Origin: Limimaricola pyoseonensis
GTDB lineage: Bacteria > Pseudomonadota > Alphaproteobacteria > Rhodobacterales > Rhodobacteraceae
Length of the DNA: 64,000 nucleotides
NCBI RefSeq assembly: GCF_900102015.1
Contig: NZ_FNAT01000002.1
Location: 248,001 to 312,000 of the forward strand
Direction of reading: 5' to 3'
Notes under the pieces: generated by a model
Told to the model about the DNA's origin: nothing
Databases searched by the model: none
The model's input: only the letters and a program-made list of their open reading frames with translations
Part shown: positions 7,858-17,730 of the stretch, piece by piece
Numbering within the stretch: the first letter of the stretch is position 1
How the letters are laid out: each line of letters opens with the position of its first letter
Position numbers and translations under genes: made by a program

Positions 7858-9686
7858 AACGCCTGTCCTATTCCGATGTAGAGCTGGACGCTGTCATAGG
7901 CATCGTCGCCGGTGACCGGGGTGGCGAGGTCGAGCCGCACCGGGCCGATCGGGGTGGCATAGCGGATGCCGGCGCCGGCCCCGGCCTGCCAGTCGCCGGA
8001 GCCGTCGGGGATGCCGTCGCGCTCGACATAGCCGATGTCGTAGAAGCCGACCGCGCCGATGCTGTCGGTGACGTCGATCCGCGCCTCGAGCTGGGCGCCG
8101 GCGAAGCTGCGGCCGCCGGAGCGGACCTCGACCGGCCCGTCGCCGAAGTCGCGGATGGTGGTGACGCCGAGCGACTGGTACTCGTGGCCGCGCACCGTGC
8201 CGCCGCCACCCGAGTAGAACAGGAAGTCGGCCGGGGTCTCGCTGATGCCGGCGCCGAGCACCGAGCCGAGCTGCGCCCGCGCGGCGAGCGTGACGCGCCC
8301 GCCCGCCCCGAAGCTGCGATAGGCCCGGCCGTCGGCATAGAGCCGCACGCCGTCTCCGATGCCGGTCACGCCGACGAAGGGGGTGATCTCGGCGTCGATG
8401 AAGAAGCCCTCGGTCGCGTCGAGCGCCACGTCGCGGCGGTCGTAGGTGGCGTCGAGCGGCAGGGTAAGGAGGGTGTATTCGCGGGTGCGCGCGTCGGTCT
8501 CCTCGCGCGCCCTCAGCACCCCGATCGCGGCCGAGTAGCTCAGCCGGTCGTTGACGTAGCGCTGCAGGCCGATCTCGGTGCGGATCTGGTCGAGCCGGTA
8601 ATCGATCTCGTTCTCGCGCTTGATCTCGGCTTCGGCGAAGAGGTCAACATCGGCGCGGAAAGTGGCGGGGCGGTTGAAGCTCGCGCCGAGCCGGTAGTCG
8701 GCCCCGCCCGAGCCGGTGACGCCCGGCACCTCGCCCTCGATGCCCGAGATCTCGCCCTCGACGCGGAACCGCTCGGCCCCGCCCAGGAGGTTGCGGTGCA
8801 GCCAGAAGGCCGAGAGGCCGAGCCCCTCGACGGTCGACAGCTCGGCCCCGAAGCCGACCCGGCGGGGCAGCGACTCGGAGACCACCAGCTCGAAGGGCAG
8901 GCTGGCGTCGGGGCCGATCTCCTCGCTTTCGATGAAGGCCACCGAATCGAAGGCGCCGCTGCGGCGCAGCCGCGTGGCCGAGAACTCGAGATCCTCGGGG
9001 TCGTAGACCGTGCCGGTCGGGAAGTCGGCGATGGCGCGGATGCGCTCCACGCGCACGGCCTCGTTGCCGGTGACGGCGAGCGGGCCGAAGCGCAGCCGCG
9101 GGCCGGGGGCGAGGCGGACCCGCGCGGCGAGCCGCTGGCTCGGGTGGTCGGCGACGATCTCCTGGTCGCCCACCTCGGCCTTGGCGTGGCCCACCGCCTG
9201 CCAGGCATCCACCCCGGCGCGGGCGGCGGCGCGCACGGCCTCGGCGCGGGCGACCTCGCCGGTGGCGAAGCTCTCGGGCAGCTCGGTGTCCGGCGCGAGC
9301 GGCGCGATCTCGGTGCGGCCGAAGGCGAAGCGCGGGCCCTGGTTCACCCGGATGGCGATGTCGTCGACCCGGTCCGGCGCGTCGAGCGGCGCGATGCCGG
9401 CGGCCTCGCGGCCGTTGACGAGGATCGAGATGGTGCCGCCGTAATAGCCCTCGGCGTAGAGGCCGGTCAGCAGGCGGCGGTAATCGGCGCGGGCGGCGGC
9501 GACCCAGTCCTGCGCGCTCGGCGGCTCGGCCTCGTCCTTCAGGTCGATCAGCAGCGATGAGTTCTCGAGCACGGTCTCGAGGTCGTCGTCGGCGACCTCG
9601 ATGTCGAAGCGGATCTCCTGCGCGAGCACGGCGCTGGTCGATAAGGCGAGGATCGAGAGCCCCGTCAGGGCGGCGATGTTGCGCAA
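7854..9686 (-). CDS. tamA: Outer-membrane assembly protein TamA (BamA/Omp85 family)
   Basis: The protein has a signal peptide (MRNIAALTGLSILALSTSA to VLAQ), POTRA-type domains over about residues 30-260, and a C-terminal 16-strand Omp85 beta-barrel with the GGGGTVRGHEYQSLG (lid-loop VRGY-like) motif and an ending of QLYIGIGQAF. I place the start at TTG 9686: it begins a clean signal peptide and has GGAGGA 8 bp upstream. The frame stays open to 9809, but that extension would bury the signal peptide. It gives 610 residues, typical for TamA. Directly upstream of tamB in the same operon, with overlapping stop and start. Confidence 0.92.
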   Translation of the reverse strand: MRNIAALTGLSILALSTSAVLAQEIRFDIEVADDDLETVLENSSLLIDLKDEAEPPSAQDWVAAARADYRRLLTGLYAEGYYGGTISILVNGREAAGIAPLDAPDRVDDIAIRVNQGPRFAFGRTEIAPLAPDTELPESFATGEVARAEAVRAAARAGVDAWQAVGHAKAEVGDQEIVADHPSQRLAARVRLAPGPRLRFGPLAVTGNEAVRVERIRAIADFPTGTVYDPEDLEFSATRLRRSGAFDSVAFIESEEIGPDASLPFELVVSESLPRRVGFGAELSTVEGLGLSAFWLHRNLLGGAERFRVEGEISGIEGEVPGVTGSGGADYRLGASFNRPATFRADVDLFAEAEIKRENEIDYRLDQIRTEIGLQRYVNDRLSYSAAIGVLRAREETDARTREYTLLTLPLDATYDRRDVALDATEGFFIDAEITPFVGVTGIGDGVRLYADGRAYRSFGAGGRVTLAARAQLGSVLGAGISETPADFLFYSGGGGTVRGHEYQSLGVTTIRDFGDGPVEVRSGGRSFAGAQLEARIDVTDSIGAVGFYDIGYVERDGIPDGSGDWQAGAGAGIRYATPIGPVRLDLATPVTGDDAYDSVQLYIGIGQAF

Positions 9687-9805
9687 GATGTCTGTCCTCC
9701 CGACGGACCGCTCGTATGTCTTCACGATCCGGGTCTGGAGCCGGACCTTGCGCCTATTGCTATCCGATCGGGCGAGGGAGACAACCGCCGGTTCGGTCGT
9801 GCCGG

Positions 9806-10579
9806 TCAAATGTGATCGAACGGATCCGGCGCGTAGCCCACAGCGGCGAGGTAGAGCCCGTGCGGCGGGCAGACCGGGCCGCAGGCGGCGCGGTCGCGCG
9901 CCTCAAGCGCCGCGGTCACGTCGTCGGGCGTCCAGGCCCCGGCGCCGACCCGCTCCAGCGTGCCGACGAAGCTGCGGACCTGGTTGTGCAGGAAGGAGCG
10001 TGCCTGCACGTGGAAGCGGATTTCCAGCCCGTCGGGCCGCTCCACCGGTTCGACATCGAGCCGGTCGAGCGTGCGCAGCGCGCTGTCGGCCTGGCAGATC
10101 GAGGAGCGGAAGGTGGTGAAGTCGTGCCGCCCGATCAGCCGGTCGGCGCCCGCCTGCATTGCGACCGGGTCGAGCATGTGCGGCACCCGCCACGCCAACC
10201 CGGCCTCGTGGGTCAGCGGCGCGCGGCGGCAGACCAGCCGGAACAGGTAGCGCCGCCAGGTGGCCGAGAAGCGGGCATGGAACGCGTCATCGACCCGCGC
10301 GCAGGCGGTGATGGCGACCGGCTCCGGCTTCAGGTGGTAGTTCAGCGCCTCGGACAGGCGGAACGCGTCCCATTCCTTCTCCATGTCGCAATGCGCGACC
10401 TGGCCCAGCCCGTGCACCCCGGCATCGGTCCGCCCGGCGGCGGCGATGGTGTGGGCGCGCTTTTCCAGCTTCCCCAGCGCGGCCTCGATCGCGCCCTGCA
10501 CGGAGGGGTGCTCGGACTGGCGCTGCCACCCGGAGAAGGGGGCGCCGTTGTATTCGACCTTGAGGGCATAGCGGGGCAT
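9806..10579 (-). CDS. truA: tRNA pseudouridine(38-40) synthase TruA
   Basis: The 257-residue protein converts uridines 38-40 of the tRNA anticodon arm to pseudouridine. Family motifs are [20 protein letters not shown] at the N-terminus, the catalytic Asp in [11 protein letters not shown] (about residue 53-60) and [13 protein letters not shown] near 200. Length matches bacterial TruA. The ATG at 10579 starts the standard N-terminus; the open upstream extension is non-coding and includes a dispersed GAGTATT repeat. tamA lies 120 bp downstream on the same strand. Confidence 0.96.
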   Translation of the reverse strand: MPRYALKVEYNGAPFSGWQRQSEHPSVQGAIEAALGKLEKRAHTIAAAGRTDAGVHGLGQVAHCDMEKEWDAFRLSEALNYHLKPEPVAITACARVDDAFHARFSATWRRYLFRLVCRRAPLTHEAGLAWRVPHMLDPVAMQAGADRLIGRHDFTTFRSSICQADSALRTLDRLDVEPVERPDGLEIRFHVQARSFLHNQVRSFVGTLERVGAGAWTPDDVTAALEARDRAACGPVCPPHGLYLAAVGYAPDPFDHI

Positions 10580-10620
10580 GGCATGGCGGGTTAGCGATGC
10601 GGGGCGGCGATGGCAAGCAT

Positions 10621-10647
10621 GGTCCACTTCACTCTGAAAATACTCAT
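10621..10647 (-). repeat. Dispersed GAGTATT repeat, copy B
   Basis: On the minus strand the stretch reads ATGAGTATTTTCAGAGTGAA then GTGGACC, in the divergent gap between truA and ycjX. It matches copies A, C and D over the ATGAGTATT and GAG(T/A)GAAG blocks. Confidence 0.6.
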
Positions 10648-10731
10648 TTCCCGCGCCTGGCCCGGGCACGCCCCTGTCCATTCCGGGACACGCCGCCTAT
10701 CTTGCCCGGCAAGGAAGACGGGGAACGGGCA

Positions 10732-12150
10732 GTGGTCATCTCAAGCATCGCCGACGGTCTGACGCGCGGGGTCGAGGGGGTGGCCGACCGGCTGGTCGCG
10801 CCGTTCTCGGACCCGGTGATCCGGCTCGGCGTCACCGGGCTGTCGCGCGCCGGCAAGACGGTGTTCATCACCTCGCTGGTGGCCAACCTGCTCGACCGGG
10901 GGCGGATGCCGCAATTCGCCGCCGGGCCGCGGATCACCGGCGCGGTGCTGCGGCCGCAGCCCGACGACACGGTGGCGCGGTTCGACTACGAGGGACATCT
11001 CGCGAAGCTGCTCGCGCCCGAGCCGGAATGGCCCGAGGGCACGCGGCGGGTGAGCGAACTCAGGCTCAGCTTGCGGGTGCAGCAGGGCGGCATGCTGGCC
11101 GGGCTGCAGGGGCCGCGCACGGTGCATCTCGACATCGTCGATTATCCCGGCGAATGGCTGCTCGATCTCGGCCTTCTGGAGAAGGACTTCGCCCGCTGGT
11201 CGTCGGAGGCGCTGGCCCGGCTCGAGGCACGCGCCGGGGCCATGCCCGAGGCGGCGGCGTTCCGCGCGGCGCTGGGCCAGATCGACCCGGCCGCGACGCT
11301 GGAGGAGCCGCAGGCCAAGCGGCTGGCCGCAGCCTTCACGGGCTATCTCAACGCCGCGCGCGCGGCGGGCTATTCGGACTGCACGCCGGGGCGGTTCCTG
11401 CTGCCGGGCGATCTCGAGGGCTCGCCGGTGCTGACCTTCGCGCCGCTGCCCGCGGGCGAGGCGCCGCGCCAAAGCCTGCGGCGCGAGTTCGAACGCCGCT
11501 TCGAGGCCTACAAGCGCGAGGTGGTGAAGCCGTTCTTCCGCGACCATTTCGCGCGGATCGACCGGCAGGTGGTGCTGGTCGACGTGCTGAGCGCGATCCA
11601 TGCCGGGCCGCAGGCGGTCGAGGATCTGCGCGCGGCGATGGCCGACATCCTGCGCGCCTTCCGCCCCGGGCGGAACGCCTTTCTCAGCCGTATCTTCCAG
11701 GGCCGGCGGATCGACCGTATCCTGTTCGCCGCGACCAAGGCCGACCACCTGCACCATTCCGAGCACGGCAAGCTCGCCGCGATCACCGAGGCGCTCTTGC
11801 GCGAGGCGCGCGATCGGGCGGATTTCGCGGGCGCGCGCACGCAGGCCATGGCGATCGCGGCGCTGAGGACCACGGTCGAGGACCGGATCAGCCATGGCGG
11901 CGAGGAGATCGACGTGGTGCGCGGCAAGCTCTTGGCCTCGGGCCGGCAGGCGGCGCTCAATGCCGGCGCGCTGCCCGAGGATCCGTCGCACCTGCTGGCG
12001 CCGGCGCGGGCGGGGGCGGAGAACTGGCTCGACGGCGACTACTCGGTGATGGATTTCGCGCCGGCGCGGCTGACGTTGAAGCCCGGCGAGGGGCCGCCGC
12101 ATATCCGGCTCGACCGGGCGGCGGAGTTCCTGCTCGGCGACCGGCTCTAG
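10732..12150 (+). CDS. ycjX: YcjX-like P-loop ATPase/GTPase
   Basis: A 472-residue protein of the YcjX (DUF463) family with a Walker A motif GLSRAGKT at residues 36-43 and a later IVDYPGEW (Walker B-like, DxxG) motif. In E. coli ycjX and ycjF belong to the phage-shock (psp) regulon; the molecular role is unknown. Here too it is followed after 10 bp by the ycjF homologue, but no pspA is in view. The GTG at 10732 was chosen because a purine-rich GGGGAACGGG precedes it and the family starts shortly before the P-loop; the longer open frame starts in the GAGTATT repeat region. Confidence 0.9.
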   Translation: MVISSIADGLTRGVEGVADRLVAPFSDPVIRLGVTGLSRAGKTVFITSLVANLLDRGRMPQFAAGPRITGAVLRPQPDDTVARFDYEGHLAKLLAPEPEWPEGTRRVSELRLSLRVQQGGMLAGLQGPRTVHLDIVDYPGEWLLDLGLLEKDFARWSSEALARLEARAGAMPEAAAFRAALGQIDPAATLEEPQAKRLAAAFTGYLNAARAAGYSDCTPGRFLLPGDLEGSPVLTFAPLPAGEAPRQSLRREFERRFEAYKREVVKPFFRDHFARIDRQVVLVDVLSAIHAGPQAVEDLRAAMADILRAFRPGRNAFLSRIFQGRRIDRILFAATKADHLHHSEHGKLAAITEALLREARDRADFAGARTQAMAIAALRTTVEDRISHGGEEIDVVRGKLLASGRQAALNAGALPEDPSHLLAPARAGAENWLDGDYSVMDFAPARLTLKPGEGPPHIRLDRAAEFLLGDRL

Positions 12151-12160
12151 GGAGGGGGCG

Positions 12161-13180
12161 ATGAGCGACCAGAAACGCCGCGGCCCGGTGATGATCGACC
12201 TCGAGGAGGAGCCGAAGCGCGGCGCCCCCGAAGTGACGCCCGCCACCGCGCCGCCGGTGCCCGAGCCGGGCCTGCCGCAGGGCGCGGCGCTGCAGCGCGT
12301 GGCGGTGGTCGCGGCGCGGCCGCGCTCGCGGCTCGCGCGCTGGTTCCTGTCGGCGCTGGGCGCGCTCATCGGCTTCATGCTGTCGGTCGCAGCGTGGAAC
12401 TGGGTGACGGGCCTGCTGGCCGCGCAGCCGATGCTGGGCGCGGTCGCCGCGACGCTGCTGGCGCTGGTGCTGGGGCTGCTCATGGCGATCGCGGTGAAGG
12501 AGGCTTCGGCCTTCCGCCGGCTGGCGCGGCTCGACCACATCCAGCGCGGCGCGGCGGCGGCGCTGGGCGCGCAGGACCTCGCGCAGGCCAAGACGGTCTC
12601 GGCCGAGGTCGCGCGGCTTTATGCGGCGCGCGACGCGCTGGCGCCGGGGCTCGAGCGCGTGAAGGCACGAGAGGGCGACCTGTTCGACGCCGACGCGGTG
12701 CTGGGGCTGGCCGAGCGTGAACTTCTCGCGCCGCTCGACCGCGAGGCGATGCGCGAGGTCGAGGCGGCGGCCCGGCAGGTGGCGACGGTGACGGCGGTGG
12801 TGCCGCTGGCGCTCGCGGACGTGGTGGCGGCGCTGACCGCGAACCTGCGGATGATCCGCCGGGTGGCCGAGATCTATGGCGGCCGGTCCGGCACGCTCGG
12901 CGCGTGGCGGCTGACGCGCTCGGTGCTGACGCACCTGGTGGCCACCGGCGCGGTGGCGGTGGGCGACGACCTGGTGAGTTCGGTCGCCGGCGGCGGCGTG
13001 CTGAGCCGCGTCTCGCGCCGTTTCGGCGAAGGCGTGGTGAACGGCGCCCTGACCGCGCGGGTCGGCGTCGCGGCGATCGAGGTCTGCCGCCCGCTGCCGT
13101 TCCGCGCGGTCGAACGGCCCAGCGTGACCGGGCTGGTGCGGCGGGCGCTGACGGGGCTGTTCGGATCGCGCGAGGGCTGA
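12161..13180 (+). CDS. ycjF: YcjF family (DUF697/TIGR01620) inner-membrane protein
   Basis: This 339-residue protein has two adjacent transmembrane helices near residues 60-110 (FLSALGALIGFMLSVAAWNW, then LAAQPMLGAVAATLLALVLG) followed by a cytoplasmic helical C-terminal half, matching TIGR01620/YcjF. A strong GGAGGGGG precedes the ATG. It lies 10 bp after ycjX, the same order as in the E. coli psp regulon, so the two probably work together at the membrane. The function is unknown. Confidence 0.88.
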   Translation: MSDQKRRGPVMIDLEEEPKRGAPEVTPATAPPVPEPGLPQGAALQRVAVVAARPRSRLARWFLSALGALIGFMLSVAAWNWVTGLLAAQPMLGAVAATLLALVLGLLMAIAVKEASAFRRLARLDHIQRGAAAALGAQDLAQAKTVSAEVARLYAARDALAPGLERVKAREGDLFDADAVLGLAERELLAPLDREAMREVEAAARQVATVTAVVPLALADVVAALTANLRMIRRVAEIYGGRSGTLGAWRLTRSVLTHLVATGAVAVGDDLVSSVAGGGVLSRVSRRFGEGVVNGALTARVGVAAIEVCRPLPFRAVERPSVTGLVRRALTGLFGSREG

Positions 13181-13200
13181 AGCTCCGGGGGGCGGCGATG

Positions 13201-13219
13201 GCCGGGCGGCGCGCCCGGC
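13201..13219. terminator. Hairpin between convergent ycjF and glycosyltransferase
   Basis: GCCGGGCG (13201-13208), a 3-base loop and CGCCCGGC (13212-13219) form a perfect 8-bp stem in the convergent gap. There is no T-run, so it is terminator-like at best. Confidence 0.4.
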
Positions 13220-13239
13220 GGGAAAGGGGGCGCCGGTCC

Positions 13240-14049
13240 CTAAAGCAGCTTTTCGAACCGCGCGCCGCGCCACAGCGCCGCCAGCCGGCCCGGGATCGCG
13301 CGCATCGACAGGGCCTCGCGCGCGAGCCGCACCCGGTTCCAGTCGGTGGCCTCGCGCTGGCTCTGGCGCGAAGGCTCGATGTCCGAGCCGGCATGGTGGT
13401 GGAAAATCACCGCCGGGGTCAGGCGGTGCACGCCGGGGGCCCGGAAATGCGGCGCGAAGGCGGGGTTGAAGAGGTGATGGTCGATCGGCGCGGCGAAGCC
13501 GTCGAAGTTCGCGGCCATGCGCGCCACCGTGTCGCGATGCGCGACATAGCCCCCGCCGCCCAGCGCCCGCGACCACAGCCGGACCAGCCGCCGCCCCGGC
13601 AGCGGCTGCGGCAGGGCGCTGTCCGAGACCAGCATCTTCTTGGCGCGCGGGGCGTTGCGGTCGAGCTTGACGAGCCCGGCCGCGGGCGTGACCCAGCCGT
13701 CATCCGCGAGCAGCCCGGCCAGCTCCGGCTCGAACTCCACGTCGTCCTCAAGCACGCAGAGCGCCTGTCCCGAACCGGAAAGGAACTCTTCCCAGCACAG
13801 GCGATGCGAGATGGCGCAGGCCATCTCGGCCGGGGCGCAGGGATAGGACCGGCTCATCCTGGGGAAGTGGCGCGACAGCTGCGCGGGCTCGGCGCTGGCC
13901 GCGTCGACGGCGTCGAACCACTCCCAGGCGATGCCCGCCGATTCGAGCTTGGCCTGCATGACCTGCCGCCGGTCCGGCCGCCGGAGCAGGCTGATGACAC
14001 GGGTCTCGACCGGCCGTGTCGCGGTGCCCATGGCGGAACGGGTCTGCAT
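13240..14049 (-). CDS. Glycosyltransferase family 25 protein
   Basis: A 269-residue glycosyltransferase resembling family 25 (LPS galactosyl/glucosyltransferase type). Early motif VISLLRRPDRRQVMQAKL binds the nucleotide sugar side, ACAISHRLCWEEFL is the conserved GCxxSH-like segment, and CVLEDDVEF (about residue 125) carries the metal-binding EDD acidic triad. These enzymes add sugars to lipopolysaccharide or exopolysaccharide in the cytoplasm; the acceptor cannot be told from sequence. I chose ATG 14049 with GAGG upstream; the frame stays open to 14085. It stands alone, so there is no polysaccharide cluster around it. Confidence 0.85.
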   Translation of the reverse strand: MQTRSAMGTATRPVETRVISLLRRPDRRQVMQAKLESAGIAWEWFDAVDAASAEPAQLSRHFPRMSRSYPCAPAEMACAISHRLCWEEFLSGSGQALCVLEDDVEFEPELAGLLADDGWVTPAAGLVKLDRNAPRAKKMLVSDSALPQPLPGRRLVRLWSRALGGGGYVAHRDTVARMAANFDGFAAPIDHHLFNPAFAPHFRAPGVHRLTPAVIFHHHAGSDIEPSRQSQREATDWNRVRLAREALSMRAIPGRLAALWRGARFEKLL

Positions 14050-14118
14050 GTCATGAACCTCGCGGATGCGGCCGGGTGGGGCCACGCCTAGACCGGCGGC
14101 CCCGCCGGCACAACGCCG

Positions 14119-14520
14119 TCACCGCAGTTTCGGCACGCCGCCTTCAAACGTCTCGCGCTCGGTCACGCCGGCGCGCAGCGTGCGGCCGATGCGGTGCGCC
14201 AGCGTGGACCACGCCTGCGCGGTCTCGGGCGGCAGCTCCTCGCGCAGGGTCATGTCGAAGAGCGCGAGCCAGGGCGAGAACATGCCGGGCCGCACGTCGC
14301 GCGCCTCCTGGTGCGCCTTGAGCGGGCTGCCGCGGTAGCCGGGGCGGCCGAGGATCGCGCTGGCCCAGAAATCGGTGACCAGCGCCTCGTGGGCCGGCCA
14401 GTCCTCCACGTGTTTCGCGAAGACCGGGCCAAGGCCGGGATGGGCGCGGATACGCGCGTAGAACCGCGCCACGACGCGGGCGATCTCGGCCTCGGTGATC
14501 TCGATGCGCGGCTCTGGCAT
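14119..14520 (-). CDS. Group III truncated haemoglobin
   Basis: A 133-residue 2-over-2 globin. It starts with an ITEAEIARVVARFYARI helix, carries the group III signature spacing, and has a His in LKAHQEARDV as the likely proximal haem ligand (helix F). Residues WSTLAHRIGRTL and the C-terminus complete the fold. Group III truncated haemoglobins bind O2/NO and are linked to NO or low-oxygen physiology; the exact role is unknown. ATG at 14520 has AAAGGA upstream; the frame is open further 5' but that part is low-complexity and non-coding. Confidence 0.88.
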   Translation of the reverse strand: MPEPRIEITEAEIARVVARFYARIRAHPGLGPVFAKHVEDWPAHEALVTDFWASAILGRPGYRGSPLKAHQEARDVRPGMFSPWLALFDMTLREELPPETAQAWSTLAHRIGRTLRAGVTERETFEGGVPKLR

Positions 14521-14767
14521 GGCGGGTCCTTTCGCCAATCCACATAGCCCCTCGCGCCGGCCGCCGCGAGGGGGCGGGGGCGCTTTACCCCCGATCCGCG
14601 CGGGCCTATAAGCGCGGGCATGCAGGCCCTTCGCGCCCATATCACGCGAATTACCGGCCCGGCGCTCTGACAGCATCAGGGCCGCCGGGACAAGGCGCAT
14701 GAGCCACGGCCGCGCCGCCCTCAATCCATTTCCGACCACGACCGGACTTCGACAGGACCGACCAGCG

Positions 14768-17692
14768 ATGTGCGCCGATACGCCCGACACCCAAGCCCCC
14801 GACACCCCCGACTACAAGGACAGCCTGAACCTGCCGCGCACCGATTTCCCGATGCGCGCCGGCCTGCCCAAGCGCGAGCCCGACTGGCTCGATCGCTGGC
14901 AGCGGATCGGGGTCTACGACCGGCTGCGCGAGAAGGCGGAGGGCCGCAAGCCCTTCACGCTGCATGACGGGCCTCCCTACGCCAACGGCAACCTGCATAT
15001 CGGCCACGCGCTCAACAAGATCCTCAAGGACATGGTGGTGCGCAGCCAGCAGATGATGGGCCGCGACGCGCGCTACATCCCCGGCTGGGACTGCCACGGC
15101 CTGCCGATCGAGTGGAAGATCGAGGAGCAGTACCGCGCCAAGGGGCTCGACAAGGACAAGGTCGACGTCGTCGATTTCCGGCAGGAATGCCGCCGCTTCG
15201 CCGAGGGCTGGGTCGACGTGCAGCGCGAGGAGTTCCAGCGGCTCGGCGTCACCGGCAAGTGGGAGAAGCCCTACCTGACGATGGACTTCCACGCCGAGCG
15301 GGTGATCGCCGAGGAGTTCATGACCTTCCTCATGAACGGCGTGCTCTACCAGGGCTCGAAGCCGGTGATGTGGTCGCCGGTCGAGAAGACCGCGCTCGCG
15401 GAGGCCGAGGTCGAGTACCACGACAAGGAAAGCTTCACGATCTGGGTGCGCTTCCCGGTGCTGGGCTCCGACGACCCGCTCCTGCAGGGCACCGACGTGG
15501 TGATCTGGACCACCACGCCCTGGACCATCCCGTCCAACAAGGGCGTCGTCTACCACCCCGACATCTCCTACGGCGTCTACGAGATCACCGGCGCGCCCGA
15601 GGGCAACTGGGTCAAGACAGGCGACAAGCTGCTTCTGGCCGACAAGCTGGCCGAGGGCTGCCTGTCCAAGGCCCGCGTCGACGGCTGGGAGCGGATCGGC
15701 GATGCGCCCTCGCTCGAAGGGCTGTCGGTCGCGCACCCGTTCGCGGGCATCGAGGGCGGCGAGGGCGAATGGGACCAGCCGCGCGACTTCCGGCCCGCGC
15801 CCTTCGTCACCGACGAGGACGGCACCGGCTTCGTGCATTGCGCGCCCAGCCACGGCATGGACGAGTTCGAGCTCTACCGCGACGCGGGCATGCTGTCGGA
15901 GGTCATCACCTACAATGTCGAGGAGGACGGCTCCTTCCGCGCCGACCTGCCTCTGTTCGGCGGCAAGCGCATCCTCAAGCCGAACGGCAAGGAGGGCGAC
16001 GCCAACGCCGCGGTGATCGAGAAGCTGACCGAGAGCGGCAAGCTCTTCGCGCGCGGCAAGATCAAGCACTCCTACCCGCATAGCTGGCGCTCCAAGGCGC
16101 CGCTGATCTTCCGCAACACGCCGCAATGGTTCGCCGCCATCGACCGCGAGGTCGGCGACGGGCAGGACCGGTACGGCAAGACCATCCGCGACCGCGCCCT
16201 GACCTCGATCGACGAGCTGGTGACCTGGACGCCGAAATCGGCGCGCAACCGGCTGCACTCGATGATCGAGAGCCGCCCGGACTGGGTGCTGTCGCGCCAG
16301 CGCGCCTGGGGCGTGCCGCTGACCTGCTTCGTGAAGAAGGGGGCGAAGCCGACCGACCCGGATTTCCTGCTGCGCGACGATGGCGTCAACGCCCGCGTGC
16401 TCGAGGCCTTCGAGGCCGAGGGCGCGGATGCGTGGTATCGCGACGGCGCCAAGGCCCGCTTCCTCGACGGGATCGTGAACCCTGACGAGTACGAGCAGGT
16501 CTTCGACATCCTCGACGTCTGGTTCGATTCGGGCTCCACCCACGCCTTCGTGCTGCGCGACCGCGAGGACGGCTCCGAGGACGGGCTGGCCGATCTCTAC
16601 CTCGAGGGCACCGACCAGCACCGCGGCTGGTTCCACTCCTCGATGCTGCAATCCTGCGGCACCAAGGGCCGCGCGCCCTATCGCGGGGTGCTGACGCATG
16701 GCTTCACGCTCGACGAGAAGGGCATGAAGATGTCGAAGTCGCTGGGCAACACCGTCAGCCCGGCCGACGTGACCAAGCAGTACGGCGCCGACATCCTGCG
16801 GCTGTGGGTGGCGCAGTCGGACTACACCGGCGATCTCAGGATCGGGCCGGAGATCCTCAAGGGCGTGGCCGACGGCTACCGCCGGCTGCGCAACACCATG
16901 CGCTTCATGCTGGGTTCGCTGGCGGACTTCACCGAGGCCGACCGGGTTGAGCCTTCGGAGATGCCCGAGCTGGAGCGCTGGGTGCTGCATCGCCTGGCAG
17001 AGCTGGATGAGACCGTGCGCGCGGGCTACGACGCCTACGACTTCCAGGGCGTGTTCCGGGCGGTGTTCGACTTCGCGACGGTCGAGCTTTCGGCCTTCTA
17101 CTTCGACATCCGCAAGGACGCGCTCTACTGCGACGGCGACACCGCGCGTAGGCGGGCGGCGCGCACCGTGCTCGACCTGCTCTATCACCGGCTGACGACC
17201 TGGCTGGCGCCGATCCTCGTCTTCACCATGGAAGAGGTCTGGCTCGAGCGGCATCCGGGCGACGACGCCTCGGTGCATCTGGCCGACATCCCCGAGACGC
17301 CGCAGGCGTGGCGCGACGAGGCGCTGGCCGCCAAGTGGGCCGCGATCCGCAAGGTGCGCCGCGTGGTGACCGCGGCGCTCGAGGTGGCGCGGCGCGACAA
17401 GGTGATCGGCGCCTCGCTCGAGGCGGCGCCGGTGGTGCATGTGCGCGATGCCGAGGCGCTCAAGGCGCTGAAGAGCGTGAGCTTCGAGGATCTCTGCATC
17501 ACCTCGGCGATCTACCTGACCGCCGACCCGTCGCCGGCCGAGGCGTTCCGCCTGCCGGAGGTCGAGGGCGTCGGCGTGGTGTTCGAGCGCGCCGAGGGCG
17601 AGAAGTGCCAGCGCTGCTGGAAGATCCTGCCCGATGTCGGCCGCCACGCGCATCCGGGCGTCTGCGCCCGCTGCGACGCGGCGCTCGCATGA
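14768..17692 (+). CDS. ileS: Isoleucyl-tRNA synthetase
   Basis: The 974-residue class I synthetase charges tRNA-Ile. It has the HIGH motif (NLHIGHAL, His77-His80), a CP1 editing domain (WTTTPWTIPSNKG and the later region up to about residue 420), the KMSKS motif at 654-658, an anticodon-binding domain and a C-terminal zinc-binding knuckle (KCQRCWK at about 946-951 and CARCDAAL at the end). The ATG at 14768 gives the normal bacterial N-terminus; an in-frame ATG at 14699 would add 23 residues with no family support. The 247-bp gap upstream shows no T-box or other leader that I can recognise. Confidence 0.97.
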   Translation: MCADTPDTQAPDTPDYKDSLNLPRTDFPMRAGLPKREPDWLDRWQRIGVYDRLREKAEGRKPFTLHDGPPYANGNLHIGHALNKILKDMVVRSQQMMGRDARYIPGWDCHGLPIEWKIEEQYRAKGLDKDKVDVVDFRQECRRFAEGWVDVQREEFQRLGVTGKWEKPYLTMDFHAERVIAEEFMTFLMNGVLYQGSKPVMWSPVEKTALAEAEVEYHDKESFTIWVRFPVLGSDDPLLQGTDVVIWTTTPWTIPSNKGVVYHPDISYGVYEITGAPEGNWVKTGDKLLLADKLAEGCLSKARVDGWERIGDAPSLEGLSVAHPFAGIEGGEGEWDQPRDFRPAPFVTDEDGTGFVHCAPSHGMDEFELYRDAGMLSEVITYNVEEDGSFRADLPLFGGKRILKPNGKEGDANAAVIEKLTESGKLFARGKIKHSYPHSWRSKAPLIFRNTPQWFAAIDREVGDGQDRYGKTIRDRALTSIDELVTWTPKSARNRLHSMIESRPDWVLSRQRAWGVPLTCFVKKGAKPTDPDFLLRDDGVNARVLEAFEAEGADAWYRDGAKARFLDGIVNPDEYEQVFDILDVWFDSGSTHAFVLRDREDGSEDGLADLYLEGTDQHRGWFHSSMLQSCGTKGRAPYRGVLTHGFTLDEKGMKMSKSLGNTVSPADVTKQYGADILRLWVAQSDYTGDLRIGPEILKGVADGYRRLRNTMRFMLGSLADFTEADRVEPSEMPELERWVLHRLAELDETVRAGYDAYDFQGVFRAVFDFATVELSAFYFDIRKDALYCDGDTARRRAARTVLDLLYHRLTTWLAPILVFTMEEVWLERHPGDDASVHLADIPETPQAWRDEALAAKWAAIRKVRRVVTAALEVARRDKVIGASLEAAPVVHVRDAEALKALKSVSFEDLCITSAIYLTADPSPAEAFRLPEVEGVGVVFERAEGEKCQRCWKILPDVGRHAHPGVCARCDAALA

Positions 17693-17730
17693 CGACCTTC
17701 CGGCGCCGCGCGAGTCGTGGCGCCGGATCC

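Noticed and set aside
14651..17653. 1000-codon minus-strand frame opposite ileS
   Set aside because: Antisense shadow; ileS on the plus strand has HIGH, KMSKS and zinc motifs.
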